In this document: piece by piece, positions 54,812 to 63,472 of the stretch
How the letters are laid out: the number at the start of each line of letters is the position of its first letter
Numbering within the stretch: position 1 is the stretch's first letter
NCBI RefSeq assembly: GCF_001735805.1
Contig: NZ_CP017248.1
Location: 9,610,001 to 9,674,000, forward strand
Length of the DNA: 64,000 bases
Reading direction: 5' to 3'
Source of the DNA: Streptomyces fodineus
GTDB lineage: Bacteria > Actinomycetota > Actinomycetes > Streptomycetales > Streptomycetaceae
The notes under the pieces: model-generated
The model's input: the letters and a program-made list of their open reading frames with translations, nothing else
Database searches by the model: none
Told to the model about the DNA's origin: nothing
Made by a program: the position numbers and the translations under genes

Positions 54812-54896
54812 CCGCACACGCTCCTGCGCGCTCGTCGGCAGATGAGCCATCACCAGGGAGCGTCTGCGTCCACAACGCCGGCCGCCACCTACCGTG

Positions 54897-56291
54897 GACC
54901 TGTCAGTGACTTTGTGTAAGTCCCTGGGGGTTACCTGGTGTTGAGCCGGTCCTCGAAGAACAGTGAGAACTGGTTCAGCGCCTTCTTCCAGTGTGCAGCG
55001 ACGTGGTTGACATCGCTCGCCTTCGGGGTGATCAGCTCGCGCACCGCGAGGTAGAGCACCTTCAGCGCGGCCTGTTCCGAGGGGAAATGCCCGCGATTGC
55101 GGGTGGTCTTCCGCAGCCGGGCGTTGATCGATTCGATCAGGTTCGTCGAATAGACGACCTTCCTTATCTCCGGAGGGAATGCCAGGTAAGGCGTGAACTC
55201 GCTCCACGCGGCCTGCCAGGTCCGCACGACCGCCGGGTAGCGTTGGCCCAGCTCCGAGGCGCTGAACTCCTCCAGTGCCTGCTCGGCGGCCTGTTCGGTC
55301 GGCGACGCGTAGATCGCCTTCAACGCCGGAACGAGCTTGGGGTGGTCACGGCTCGAGGTGAGCCGGAGCGAGGCCCGAATCAAGTGGATCACGCACGTTT
55401 GGACCGTCGCCCTGGGCCAGGTCGCAGTGACGGCCTCGGGGAGGCCCTTGAGTCCGTCGCAGGCGACGATGCACACGTCCTCCACCCCGCGGTTGCGCAG
55501 TTCGGTGAGCACCGTCATCCAGGTCGTGGCGCCTTCGCCTCCGTCGCCGACCCACAGGCCGAGGACGTCCTTGCGGCCGTCCATGTCGACGCCTACGGCG
55601 AGGTAGACCGGCCTGGAAACCACCGATCCAGAACGGATCTTGATCCATAGGGCGTCGATGTAGATGATCGGCCAGACCGCGTCCAGCGGCCGGTTCTGCC
55701 AGGTGGCGAGCTCGTCGGCGACGGCATCGGTGACCTTGCTGATCAGGTCCGGTGAGACCTCCACGCCATAGATGCCGGCCAGGTGCGAACGGATGTCGCG
55801 CACGCTCATGCCACGGGCGTAGAGCGACAGGATCCGCTCGTTGAACCCCGCCAGCCGCCTCGCGTGCTTGGGCACCAGCTGCGGCTCGAAGGACCCCTCG
55901 CGATCCCGCGGAACCGCCACCGTCACCGCACCCGCGTCGGTCAGCACGGTCTTCGGCGAGGTGCCATTGCGGCTGTTGCCCGAGCCACGGCCCGCCGGAT
56001 CGTGCTTCTCGTAACCCAGGTGCTCGGTCATCTCGGCTTCCAGGGCACGCTCCAGCACCGCACGGGTCACCTCGGTCAGTAGCCCGCCCTCGCCCAGCAG
56101 GGCCGCCCCTGAGGCGTCGGCACGATCCATCAGCCGCTCGACGACCTCGTCCACCAGCTTCTGCTCGACCGCCTCGGCGGCCGGGGTTTCCTTGTCTGCC
56201 ATGTCCGTCCGTCCCGGCTGGTCAAGGCTCCAGGGCTGGGCCTCGGCCAGCCTGTCACATCACGGACTTACACGATCTTTCAGACACGCTC
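54897..56291 (-). mobile_element. IS256-family insertion sequence with 9-bp target duplication
   Basis: CCTACCGTG occurs directly before (54888-54896) and after (56292-56300) the element, matching the 8-9 bp duplications made by IS256 elements. The ends are imperfect inverted repeats of about 28 bases sharing GTGTAAGTCC near the inner side (left GACCTGTCAGTGACTTTGTG, right read outward GAGCGTGTCTGAAAGATCGT). The element is about 1395 bp and carries one intact transposase gene. It landed about 85 bp after corA. Confidence 0.85.
54931..56202 (-). CDS. IS256-family (Mutator-type) transposase
   Basis: 423 residues. DDE triad seen in VWPIIYIDALWIKIRSG (Asp), VEDVCIVACDGLKGLPEAV (Asp) and VVYSTNLIESINARLRK (Glu). 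The family signature TCVIHLIRASLRLTSSRDHP and the N-terminal ALEAEMTEHLGYEKHDPAGR are present. Full length, no lesion. The start MADKETPAAEAVEQKLVDEV at 56202 lies close to the right inverted repeat. Confidence 0.96.
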   Translation of the reverse strand: MADKETPAAEAVEQKLVDEVVERLMDRADASGAALLGEGGLLTEVTRAVLERALEAEMTEHLGYEKHDPAGRGSGNSRNGTSPKTVLTDAGAVTVAVPRDREGSFEPQLVPKHARRLAGFNERILSLYARGMSVRDIRSHLAGIYGVEVSPDLISKVTDAVADELATWQNRPLDAVWPIIYIDALWIKIRSGSVVSRPVYLAVGVDMDGRKDVLGLWVGDGGEGATTWMTVLTELRNRGVEDVCIVACDGLKGLPEAVTATWPRATVQTCVIHLIRASLRLTSSRDHPKLVPALKAIYASPTEQAAEQALEEFSASELGQRYPAVVRTWQAAWSEFTPYLAFPPEIRKVVYSTNLIESINARLRKTTRNRGHFPSEQAALKVLYLAVRELITPKASDVNHVAAHWKKALNQFSLFFEDRLNTR

Positions 56292-56655
56292 CCTACCGTG
56301 TGCCGCGGAAGGAGTCCTCGGAGCGCGACCCCGGTATGCGAAGCGGATCTGAGGCCAGCTCAGGGCATCCGATAAGGCGGTCGCGATCACCTTGGATCAC
56401 GGCAGGCGGGGCGAGGGGTGAGGCAGCGTGCGGACCTGTGGCCGTTGCGGCATCCTGTCCCGTGAGCGCGGCGTTCCCCAGGGCGAGCAGGTTGAGGGCG
56501 GTGGCGTAGGTGTGGAGCCGGGGGGCTTCCAGGAACCGGCAGTGCCCTTGCCTCGGTGCGGCAAGTGGTCAATGGTCTACGGCAGTCCACAATGGCCGGT
56601 ATCGCACGGTCACCGTGGCGATGTTCCGGCTCGGCGACGTACGGGCCGTGGGGAC

Positions 56656-56919
56656 ATGCCGGGCGTGGACTGGGAGGCCGTCCGGGGTCTGCCCAAGGGC
56701 GCGGTGTCGCCGCTGCGCGAGTACGCGGCCCTCGCCCTCACCCGGGCCACGGTGGTGAAGGGCTTCGCGCAGGCCCTGGCCGACCGGCACGGTACGACGG
56801 TGTGGGCTTGGAACTCCCCGTACTCCGAAGAGCAAGTCGTACACGGCAACAAGCCGAGACCGGCCCGCGGCCACGCTCCAGTACTCGCCGCAGACGAGAA
56901 GGGCCTGGCCTGGCCGTAG
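56656..56919 (+). CDS. Hypothetical protein
   Basis: 87 residues from ATG 56656: MPGVDWEAVRGLPKGAVSPL, REYAALALTRATVVKGFAQA, LADRHGTTVWAWNSPYSEEQ, then a tail that looks less constrained. It may be the N-terminal part of a longer protein. I do not recognise it. The stretch 56301-56655 upstream and 56920-57062 downstream holds no recognisable gene. Confidence 0.35.
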   Translation: MPGVDWEAVRGLPKGAVSPLREYAALALTRATVVKGFAQALADRHGTTVWAWNSPYSEEQVVHGNKPRPARGHAPVLAADEKGLAWP

Positions 56920-57062
56920 GAAGACGGGCACGAGGGTTGTGGCGGTTCTGGCCGCACCTTCGCGGTTCGGGCGCAGGGGCCGGTCAATGTTCTGCACGAT
57001 CTCGACCTGGGAGCCGCGGGTGTCGGCGATGCTGGCCGGCTCGCGGCGGCATCCCGAGGATT

Positions 57063-57950
57063 TCAGCCCAGGGCGGGGTAGCCGCCGGCAGCGAGGTCGT
57101 CGATCAGGCTCGGGTGGGTGGGCTGCCAGCCGAACCGTTCCCGGGTCAGCGCACTCGACGATGGCATGTCGAGGGCGAACACGCGGCCGATGACGCCGAA
57201 GCGCTCAGACGCCACCGACTCGACCGGTACCGCGAGAACGCCGCCGATGGCCTCGGCCAGTGTCCTCATGGTGTCGCCCTCGTCGGCTACCGCGTGCAGG
57301 ACCGTGCCCGGCGCAGCGTCCTCGAGTGCGATGCGGAACAGCGTGGCGGCATCAAGCCGGTTGACCGCTGGCCATCGCTGTGTGCCGTCACCGACGTACG
57401 CTGACACGCCGGTTTTCTGCGCGGCGGCGATGAGCACTGAGCAGAAGCCGTATTGCGACCCGCGCTGGTGCACGGAGCGCGGCAGCCGCACGACAGAGGA
57501 GCGGATGCCCTGGTCGGCCAGGGTCAGCACCATCTGGGAAGTGTGGCCGCGGCCGCCGACCGGACCGTCGGTGGTGTCGGGGTCGTCCTCGGTGGAGGTG
57601 TGGCCTGGCATCATCGGCGTGAGGCCGGCATGCACGAACGGCTTGCCGCTGCCTGCGAGTGCGCCGGCGAGGGTCTGCACGGCGCGCGCTTCCTCGTCGA
57701 TGCCCGCTTCCAGGTTGTTCCAGTCGTTGCTGAAGGCCAGGTTGATGACGCCGTCGGCCTGTGCGGCACCGGCGCGGAGGCTGTCGAGGTCGGTGAGGTC
57801 GCCGCGAAGCGGCGTCCCGCCGGCGGCGGTGACGGCCGTCGCCGCGGCATCGGAGCGGACGAGGCCGAGGACCTCGTGACCTGCGGCGATGAGCTCGGGG
57901 ACGACAACTGAGCCGATGCTGCCGCTGGCGCCGGTGACGAACACGCGCAT
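57063..57950 (-). CDS. NAD(P)-dependent epimerase/dehydratase-family protein
   Basis: 295 residues of extended SDR type. The Rossmann start MRVFVTGASGSIGSVVVPEL contains the G-x-x-G-x-x-G dinucleotide motif; GDLTDLDSLRAGAAQADGVI and VINLAFSNDW follow. The usual catalytic YxxxK is not evident; the equivalent region reads GGRGHTSQMVLTLADQGI. Relatives are annotated as NAD-dependent epimerases or putative oxidoreductases. Start ATG 57950. It precedes no operon partner; the MmcQ/YjbR gene ends 53 bases upstream on the same strand and could be co-transcribed. Confidence 0.9.
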   Translation of the reverse strand: MRVFVTGASGSIGSVVVPELIAAGHEVLGLVRSDAAATAVTAAGGTPLRGDLTDLDSLRAGAAQADGVINLAFSNDWNNLEAGIDEEARAVQTLAGALAGSGKPFVHAGLTPMMPGHTSTEDDPDTTDGPVGGRGHTSQMVLTLADQGIRSSVVRLPRSVHQRGSQYGFCSVLIAAAQKTGVSAYVGDGTQRWPAVNRLDAATLFRIALEDAAPGTVLHAVADEGDTMRTLAEAIGGVLAVPVESVASERFGVIGRVFALDMPSSSALTRERFGWQPTHPSLIDDLAAGGYPALG

Positions 57951-58003
57951 GGGGGCTCCAGATGAGGGCTGCGACGCTGCGTTGCAGGATGGGCATGTGA
58001 GGG

Positions 58004-58441
58004 TCAGGCGTGGCGGTTGTGGGTGTCTGGATCCACGGGTTGCTTGGACTTGGGAAGCCCGCCGACTACGAGACGGTAGGAGTCGGTCACGAGCTCCTTC
58101 ACCAGCTTGTCGTCGATGGTGTCTCCGCCCTCCATTGTGATCCAGTGTCTTTTGTTCATGTGGTGGCCGGGCGTGATGTCTGCGTACTTCTGACGCAGGG
58201 CTGTGGCGTCGTCCGGGTCGGCTTTGAGGATCACGACGGGGCGTCCCGGCATGTCGGTCATGAGCATGAAGACCTTGCCGCCCACCTTGTGGAGCTCCCA
58301 GTCGGGGTCGAAACGATGCTCCTGGTCGGTGCCGGGCAGTTCCTCGGTGTGATCGCGCGCGATCTTCTGCAGTTCCTGTCCGTCCAAGCTGTGTCGTTTC
58401 GGGTCCTTGGCGCCGGTCGGTGGCCGGCAGTGGACGGCCAC
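58004..58441 (-). CDS. MmcQ/YjbR-family protein
   Basis: Up to 145 residues: GQELQKIARDHTEELPGTDQ, DWELHKVGGKVFMLMTDMPG, RPVVILKADPDDATALRQKY, ITPGHHMNKRHWITMEGG and KLVKELVTDSYRLVVGGLPK. This is the MmcQ/YjbR fold (double-wing, CyaY-like) found in small putative DNA-binding proteins. The N-terminal ~17 residues from 58441 are outside the family; TTG at 58387 would match the usual start better, but neither has a good ribosome-binding site. The role of the family is unknown. Confidence 0.85.
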   Translation of the reverse strand: MAVHCRPPTGAKDPKRHSLDGQELQKIARDHTEELPGTDQEHRFDPDWELHKVGGKVFMLMTDMPGRPVVILKADPDDATALRQKYADITPGHHMNKRHWITMEGGDTIDDKLVKELVTDSYRLVVGGLPKSKQPVDPDTHNRHA

Positions 58442-58485
58442 CGACCGACGGGCAGGTCATGGTCCTGATCTCCGCCACGGCCATC

Positions 58486-58945
58486 TACGGCAGGACGCGG
58501 ATGATCGTCTTGCCGCGGCGTCGCGTGTCGGGTTGAGGGCGCCGATGGCGTCGTCGAGGCTGGCGACGTCTCCGATGTTGGTCCGCAGCCGTCCGTCGCG
58601 CACCCGCTGCACGATCTCACCCAGCTGGGCGCGGTCGACTTCGACGACGAAGCCGATGGCCAGGCCGTCAGCGGGCCGTGCTTCGACCGGGCCGACGACG
58701 GACACCAGGGTTCCTCCGGCCTTGATCAGGGCGGCGGACTGCCTTTGAACGTCGCCGCCGATGACATCGAAGACCAGGTCGACGCCGCTGACGTCCTTGA
58801 GCGTGTCGTTCTCGAGGTCGACGAACTCGTGCGCGCCGAAGTCGAGTGCCTTCTCGCGGTCGGCGGCGCGTCCGGTGCCGATGACGTAGGCGCCGGCTTC
58901 ACGTGCGAGTTGGGTCACCATCGTCCCGACCGCCCCGGCCGCGCG
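58486..58945 (-). pseudogene. Zinc-type alcohol dehydrogenase/quinone oxidoreductase, N-terminus deleted
   Basis: Only the NAD(P)-binding half remains: GAVGTMVTQLAREAGAYVIG, DFGAHEFVDLENDTLKDVSG, VDLVFDVIGGDVQRQSAALI and VEVDRAQLGEIVQRVRDGRL. The end reads AIGALNPTRD, then a one-base frameshift hides the normal KTIIRVLP stop at 58486. The catalytic N-terminal half ends abruptly at about 58945, where a TetR fragment begins on the other strand. Confidence 0.8.
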
Positions 58946-58946
58946 C

Positions 58947-59153
58947 ATGCAGCAACTCGGCCGCATCAGCGCTGAGGCAGATTCCAGGCAGCTGGCCAAT
59001 CTGCTCCTTGCTGCCTTCCAGGGCGGCATGCTCCTCGCCCAGGTCGCGCGGGACATCGCTCCACTGAAAGACGCGTTGCATGCAGCCATCGACCACCTGC
59101 AGGCCTTCACGACGTCTCCCGACGCCGGCGTTCTCAAAGCTCGGGGAGGGTGA
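58947..59153 (+). pseudogene. TetR-family regulator C-terminal fragment
   Basis: The frame reads EADSRQLANLLLAAFQGGML, LAQVARDIAPLKDALHAAID and HLQAFT, the last two helices of a TetR ligand-binding domain (QGG-x-LLA pattern). The DNA-binding half is missing. It lies head-to-head with the oxidoreductase remnant, so the missing parts of both are exactly their 5' halves. Confidence 0.75.
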
Positions 59154-59334
59154 CGTACGGCGCATGCGGGGCCGCGTGCTCCAGCGCCTGCACCCAGCCG
59201 ACGAGGCCCCCGTGAACCTGGCCGTCGCCGCTGCCATGACCCGCGAGCCCGCCAGCCTGCGAAACGACCCACTGCCGACGCACCGGCTTTCCGTCCGCAC
59301 GCCGGTCAGCCAGGCCTCGACGAGAATCTGACCT

Positions 59335-61215
59335 ATGTCCCGTGAACCTGAGGCTTACACAGGTCAGACGCTGTGCGGCAGCGCTTCGCGTTCCCCGTTG
59401 CGTGCCTTCTTGCGCACCGAGACCGGCGGCGCCGTCGTCCTGGTCGCCGCCGCGCTCGCCGCACTTCTTTGGGCCAACGCGGCACCTTCGGCTTACGCAT
59501 CGTTCTGGGACACCCGCCTGTCTGTCCGCTTCGGGGCGTACGGGATCTCGCTCGGCCTGCGTGAGTGGGTCAACAGCGGCCTGATGACGCTCTTCTTCTT
59601 CGTCGTCGGTCTGGAGGCACGCCGCGAGTTCGACATGGGCGAACTGCGCGAGCGCAAGCGGCTCACGCTGCCGCTCGTCGCGGGGCTCAGCGGCATGATC
59701 GTGCCCATCGCCCTCTACCTCGCCGTCAACGCCGGCCACGGCAGCGAGCACGGCTGGGGTGCGGCGATGTCCACCGACACCGCGTTCGCCCTGGGCGTGC
59801 TGGCCGTCGCGGGCCGCGGCATGCCGCCCGGACTGCGGATCTTCATTCTCCTGCTGAGCGTGGTCGACGACTTCCTCTCCCTCGGCGTCATCGCCTTCGC
59901 CTACAGCGACCGCATCGCCGTGCCCGCACTCGTCGTCGCCATCGCCGCCCTCGCACTCGTCCTGCTCAGCCTGCGGCTCGGCGTACGCCACGGCAGCGTG
60001 TACTTGCTGCTGGGCGTCGTCGCCTGGGTCGCCCTGCTCGAGTCGGGTGTGGACCCGGTCGTGATCGGTCTCGCGCTGGGGCTGCTCACCTACGCCTACC
60101 CCGCCTCGCGCGCCGATCTGGAACACGCCAGCGGCCTGTTCCGGCTGTTCCGCGAGCAGCCCACTCCGGAACTGGAGCGGTCCGTCCGCGTCGGCATCGC
60201 CTCGGCGATTTCCCCCAACGACCGCCTGCAACGCATCTACCACCCGTGGACCAGCTACGTGGTGGTCCCGCTGTTCGCTCTCGCCAATGCCGGCATCGAG
60301 ATCAGCGGCGGTCAACTGGCACGAGCCTTCACCTCGCCCGTCACCCTCGGGATCCTCATCGCTTACATCGTGGGCAAGCCGCTGGGCATCGTCGGGGCCT
60401 GTGCGCTCACCACGCTCGCCTCCCGCGGGCGGGTGCGCCTCCCGGTCGGCTGGGGCGCGGCAACCGCCGGCGGTGCGCTGTGCGGGGTCGGGTTCACCGT
60501 TTCCCTGCTCATCGCGACCCTCGCCCTCCACGGAGCACGCCTCGACGAGGCCAAGCTCGGCATCCTCGCCACACTCGTCTGCTCCTACCTGACAGCCCGG
60601 CTCGTCACCGCAGCGATCGGCCTTCTGCCGCCTGCGCTGCGCCTTAGGGCCCTGCTCGGGAAGGCGGAGACGATCGTCGACCTGGCCGTGCCCGTCGACC
60701 CCGACCACGATCACATCCGAGGGCCACACCACGCCGCCGTCACCGTCGTGGAGTACGGCGACTACGAATGCCCCTACTGCGGGCAGGCCGAGCCCGTCGT
60801 CCGTGAACTCCTCGCCGACTTCGGAGACCTGCGCTACGTATGGCGCCACCTGCCCCTGACCGACGTGCACATCCGCGCCCAACTCGCCGCCGAAGCCGCC
60901 GAAGCAGCCGCCCGCCAGGGCCGCTTCTGGGAGATGCACGACCTGCTGCTCAGCCATCAACAAGCCCTCCGCATCGAAGACCTGCACGCCCACGCGGCCG
61001 CTATCGGCCTGGACACCGAGCGCTTCGAACGAGACCTGCGCACTCACACGGGCGCAGCCCGCATCGCCGAAGACGTCGAGTCAGCCGACCTCAGCAGCGT
61101 GGCCGGCACCCCCACCTTCTTCATCAACGGCCGCAGACACCACGGCGCCTACGACCTCACCAGCCTCACCGCCGCCGTCCGCGCAGCCCGCGAACGAGCC
61201 TCCGTCGCCACGTGA
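59335..61215 (+). CDS. nhaA: NhaA Na+/H+ antiporter fused to a DsbA-like thioredoxin domain
   Basis: 626 residues. Residues ~25-435 are NhaA with 12 helices; the transport aspartates correspond to D178-D179 (SVVDDFLSLG) and D148 (STDTAFALG), and K348 (VGKPLG) matches the pH-linked lysine. Residues ~455-620 are a DsbA/thioredoxin fold with active site C-P-Y-C at 479-482 (EYGDYECPYCGQ) and the cis-Pro loop VAGTPTFFINGRRHHGAYDL. The fusion is known in actinobacteria; the domain probably reduces or oxidises disulphides at the membrane. The ATG at 59335 has no strong ribosome-binding site. It is not interrupted and is flanked by fragments of the same TetR gene. Confidence 0.95.
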   Translation: MSREPEAYTGQTLCGSASRSPLRAFLRTETGGAVVLVAAALAALLWANAAPSAYASFWDTRLSVRFGAYGISLGLREWVNSGLMTLFFFVVGLEARREFDMGELRERKRLTLPLVAGLSGMIVPIALYLAVNAGHGSEHGWGAAMSTDTAFALGVLAVAGRGMPPGLRIFILLLSVVDDFLSLGVIAFAYSDRIAVPALVVAIAALALVLLSLRLGVRHGSVYLLLGVVAWVALLESGVDPVVIGLALGLLTYAYPASRADLEHASGLFRLFREQPTPELERSVRVGIASAISPNDRLQRIYHPWTSYVVVPLFALANAGIEISGGQLARAFTSPVTLGILIAYIVGKPLGIVGACALTTLASRGRVRLPVGWGAATAGGALCGVGFTVSLLIATLALHGARLDEAKLGILATLVCSYLTARLVTAAIGLLPPALRLRALLGKAETIVDLAVPVDPDHDHIRGPHHAAVTVVEYGDYECPYCGQAEPVVRELLADFGDLRYVWRHLPLTDVHIRAQLAAEAAEAAARQGRFWEMHDLLLSHQQALRIEDLHAHAAAIGLDTERFERDLRTHTGAARIAEDVESADLSSVAGTPTFFINGRRHHGAYDLTSLTAAVRAARERASVAT

Positions 61216-61221
61216 CAGGGC

Positions 61222-61268
61222 CAATCCGCTCCTTGCCGCCTTCCAGGGCGGCATGCTCCTCGCCCAGC
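61222..61268 (+). repeat. 47-bp near-repeat of the TetR fragment at 58995
   Basis: CCAATCCGCTCCTTGCCGCC and the following GGCGGCATGCTCCTCGCCCAG differ by only a few bases from 58995-59041. The repeat starts about seven bases after the NhaA stop and ends exactly where SRAP sequence begins. It encodes the same AAFQGGMLLAQ helix. Confidence 0.8.
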
Positions 61269-61600
61269 GGCCGGGTCCTTGCCGGCTGCCACTCGTAGAA
61301 GCCGTCCGCCGGAAGCAGGCAGCGGCGGAAGGCCGGTCTCTCGTGCACGGTCTCGACTCGGGCGTTGACCGTCCGGGCGCCGATCTTCGGTTCCTCCGCC
61401 CAGGACGGCACCAGGTCCCAGCGCAGCGGCCGCAATTCCCTCAGCGGTGCTGCGTCATCGCCGTCGGCGTGCGGGGCCGCGTTCCAGGACGGCCCAGACG
61501 TCGTCGGTCGGGGCGACGTCCCAGCTCGGTGCGAGCGCCTCTGGTTCGGGAAGATCGGCAGCTGGCGCCTGAGCGGTCGCGTCGTGCGAGTAGAAGGTCA
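61269..61600 (-). pseudogene. SRAP (YedK/HMCES-like) peptidase remnant
   Basis: The minus strand contains ALAPSWDVAPTDDVWAVLER, then after a frameshift RPLRWDLVPSWAEEPKIGAR, TVNARVETVHERPAFRRCLL and PADGFYEWQPAR. These are the SRAP motifs (NxAP, R-W-G-L-x-P-x-W, N-A-R-x-E-T, C-x-x-P-x-x-G-F-Y-E-W). The first ~30 residues with the catalytic Cys2, and the last ~90 residues with the catalytic His, are missing. SRAP proteins protect abasic sites by covalent linkage to DNA; this copy cannot. Confidence 0.8.
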
Positions 61601-61847
61601 CTGATATCCAACTGAGATCCGTGGGTCTGGAACGAACCTCCAGGGTGCGGTGGCTGCGGGCCTCACCGATGTGGGCGCGGGGAGCGTTCAGGCTCCGGCA
61701 GTGTCGACGATGATGTTGGTGCGACCGTCAAGGTGGCCGATTCCACCGTGCACGCCACGGTCGGCGGCTTCCGGGCTGCTGATCGCGACGGAGGCGAGAA
61801 TGCTCACGGTTGGTTACGATGTCGATACGATAGGTGGTGAGCGACAC

Positions 61848-62441
61848 ATGGTCACGCGCGGATTCACGGGACGTCCTCGACGCACGGAAGGCGCGGTCCC
61901 GCCGGGGCAGTTCGTCACCAGCGACTTCCCGGTCCTCACGGCGGGCCCGACCCAGCACGTACCGACCCGCGCGTGGGAGCTGGTGGTCACCGACGGGACC
62001 ACGGAGAGGACCTACGCGTGGGCATCGCTGCGCGATCTGGGCGTGGTGGACCTGACCACCGACATTCACTGCGTCACGCACTGGTCCAAGCTGGGGACGA
62101 CTTGGCAGGGCGTTCCGGTGGCGGCCGTGCTGGAGGACGCCGGGGTGGCCGACGAGCCCTACGCGCTGGTGTCCTCGTACGGCGGCTACACCACGAACGT
62201 CCCGGTGGAGGACCTGGTGGACCGCGACGCGATGGTCGCGGTGGGCTACGAGGGCGGTCCGATCCCGGCCGAGCACGGCGGGCCGGTCCGGCTGCTGGTG
62301 CCGCACCTGTATCTGTGGAAGTCTGCCAAGTGGTTGCGCGGGATCCGGGTGATGCCCGAGGACGAGCTAGGGTTCTGGGAGAACGCCGGCTACCACCACC
62401 GCGGTGACCCGTTCCTCGAACAGCGCTACTACGGTGACTGA
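61848..62441 (+). CDS. Sulfite-oxidase-like molybdopterin oxidoreductase
   Basis: 197 residues of the oxidoreductase molybdopterin-binding domain, without the dimerisation domain or a signal peptide. WELVVTDGTTERTYAWASLR leads to TDIHCVTHWSKLGTTWQGVP, whose Cys is the molybdenum ligand; SSYGGYTTNVP, GGPVRLLVPHLYLWKSAKWL and GYHHRGDPFLEQRY follow, as in small MsrP/YedY-like enzymes of actinobacteria. Start ATG 61848 (GGTGGTGAG upstream). First of four overlapping genes; its natural electron donor is probably the flavin reductase encoded next. Likely a cytoplasmic oxidoreductase of unknown substrate. Confidence 0.92.
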   Translation: MVTRGFTGRPRRTEGAVPPGQFVTSDFPVLTAGPTQHVPTRAWELVVTDGTTERTYAWASLRDLGVVDLTTDIHCVTHWSKLGTTWQGVPVAAVLEDAGVADEPYALVSSYGGYTTNVPVEDLVDRDAMVAVGYEGGPIPAEHGGPVRLLVPHLYLWKSAKWLRGIRVMPEDELGFWENAGYHHRGDPFLEQRYYGD

Positions 62442-63171
62442 CCGTTCAGCGATGCCACCGCGCGTGCGCCCCGTTCGCGGCTGGCGAGCCGCCACTGTGG
62501 CCGGTACGGCGCGTGAGAGCGCCTCGGCGCGCAGCATCCGGCTCGCCGTCGACGGCTGGCCGGGGCATGTCGCCGGCCAGCACATCGACGTCCGGCTCAC
62601 CGCCGAGGACGGGTACCAGGCCACCCGCAGCTTCTCGCTGTCCTCCGCGCCCGGGGAGGCGCCGCAGATCACAGTGGAACGCGTGGACGACGGCGAAGTG
62701 TCTCCGTACCTGGTCGACGTGGCCACCGACGGTGATGCCCTGGAGGTCATGGGACCGGTGGGGGGCTATTTCGTGTGGCAGCCCGGCGACGACGTACCGC
62801 TGCTCCTGCTCGCCGGCGGCTCCGGCATCGCGCCGATGCGCGCCATCTGGCGGGCCGCCCGCGCTCACGGCACTCCGGTGCGACTGGTGTACTCCGCGCG
62901 CACCGCGGATCGGGTCATCTTCGCCGACGAGCTGCGCAGTCCCAACGGGCCGGAGAGCACCGTCCACCTGACCCGGGAACGCGCGGCGGGGTTCGAGCAC
63001 GGCCGGCTGAGAGCCGAGCAGCTGAGCGCGCTGCTTCGTCCAGGTGGTGTTCGCGAGCCCCGGCTGCGGGCTTACGTGTCCGGCCCGACCGCCTTCGTCG
63101 AGGAAGCCGCCCGCGGACTGATCGGCGCCGGCTTGGACGCCGACTCGTTGAGGACCGAGAGGTTCGGATAG
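62434..63171 (+). CDS. FAD/NAD(P)-binding ferredoxin-reductase-like oxidoreductase
   Basis: 245 residues. FAD domain: AGQHIDVRLTAEDGYQATRS with the R-S-F-S-L motif (TRSFSLSSAPGE). NAD domain: LLLLAGGSGIAPMRAIWRAA, RLVYSARTADRVIFADEL and ending LRAYVSGPTAFVEEAARGLI. There is no iron-sulphur domain. The GTG at 62434 overlaps the previous stop by eight bases, so translation is coupled. It likely passes electrons from NAD(P)H to the molybdopterin enzyme. Confidence 0.92.
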   Translation: MTDRSAMPPRVRPVRGWRAATVAGTARESASARSIRLAVDGWPGHVAGQHIDVRLTAEDGYQATRSFSLSSAPGEAPQITVERVDDGEVSPYLVDVATDGDALEVMGPVGGYFVWQPGDDVPLLLLAGGSGIAPMRAIWRAARAHGTPVRLVYSARTADRVIFADELRSPNGPESTVHLTRERAAGFEHGRLRAEQLSALLRPGGVREPRLRAYVSGPTAFVEEAARGLIGAGLDADSLRTERFG

Positions 63172-63181
63172 GAGGCCCGCA

Positions 63182-63472
63182 GTGAACGCAGAGGAAGACC
63201 TCCTCTCCGTGCCCCCGGAGGACGGCTATGTGGACGGCAACGCCGTCGCCGGGGCGATGTCCCTGGCTCTGGGCCGGGACGCAACCACGATCGTCCTGGA
63301 GTGTGCCGAGTGCGGGGATCGGCACCGCGTCGCCGAGACCAGGGTCTATCTGCGCTGTCCCGGCATGGTGGTGCGCTGTCCGGCGTGCTCGGCGTGCGAG
63401 GTGCTGCTCGTCGACCGACCACGCCGGCTCCAGCTCACCCTGATGTCGATCCGTACCTTGGAGCTGCCGTGA
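63182..63472 (+). CDS. DUF6510-family zinc-ribbon protein
   Basis: 96 residues. Two Cys pairs, LECAECGDRHR and VVRCPACSACEV, form a four-cysteine zinc ribbon. GYVDGNAVAGAMSLALGRDA is the N-terminal signature of DUF6510, a small protein found with sulfite-oxidase-like and reductase genes. The GTG at 63182 follows AGGAGG that overlaps the preceding stop. Function unknown; conserved linkage points to a role with the redox pair. Confidence 0.88.
   Translation: MNAEEDLLSVPPEDGYVDGNAVAGAMSLALGRDATTIVLECAECGDRHRVAETRVYLRCPGMVVRCPACSACEVLLVDRPRRLQLTLMSIRTLELP

Noticed and set aside
59134..61047. Very long open frame on the minus strand opposite nhaA
   Set aside because: It is the antisense shadow of a high-GC gene; its sequence is Gly/Asp/Arg-rich with no family resemblance, while the plus strand encodes a clear NhaA-DsbA protein.
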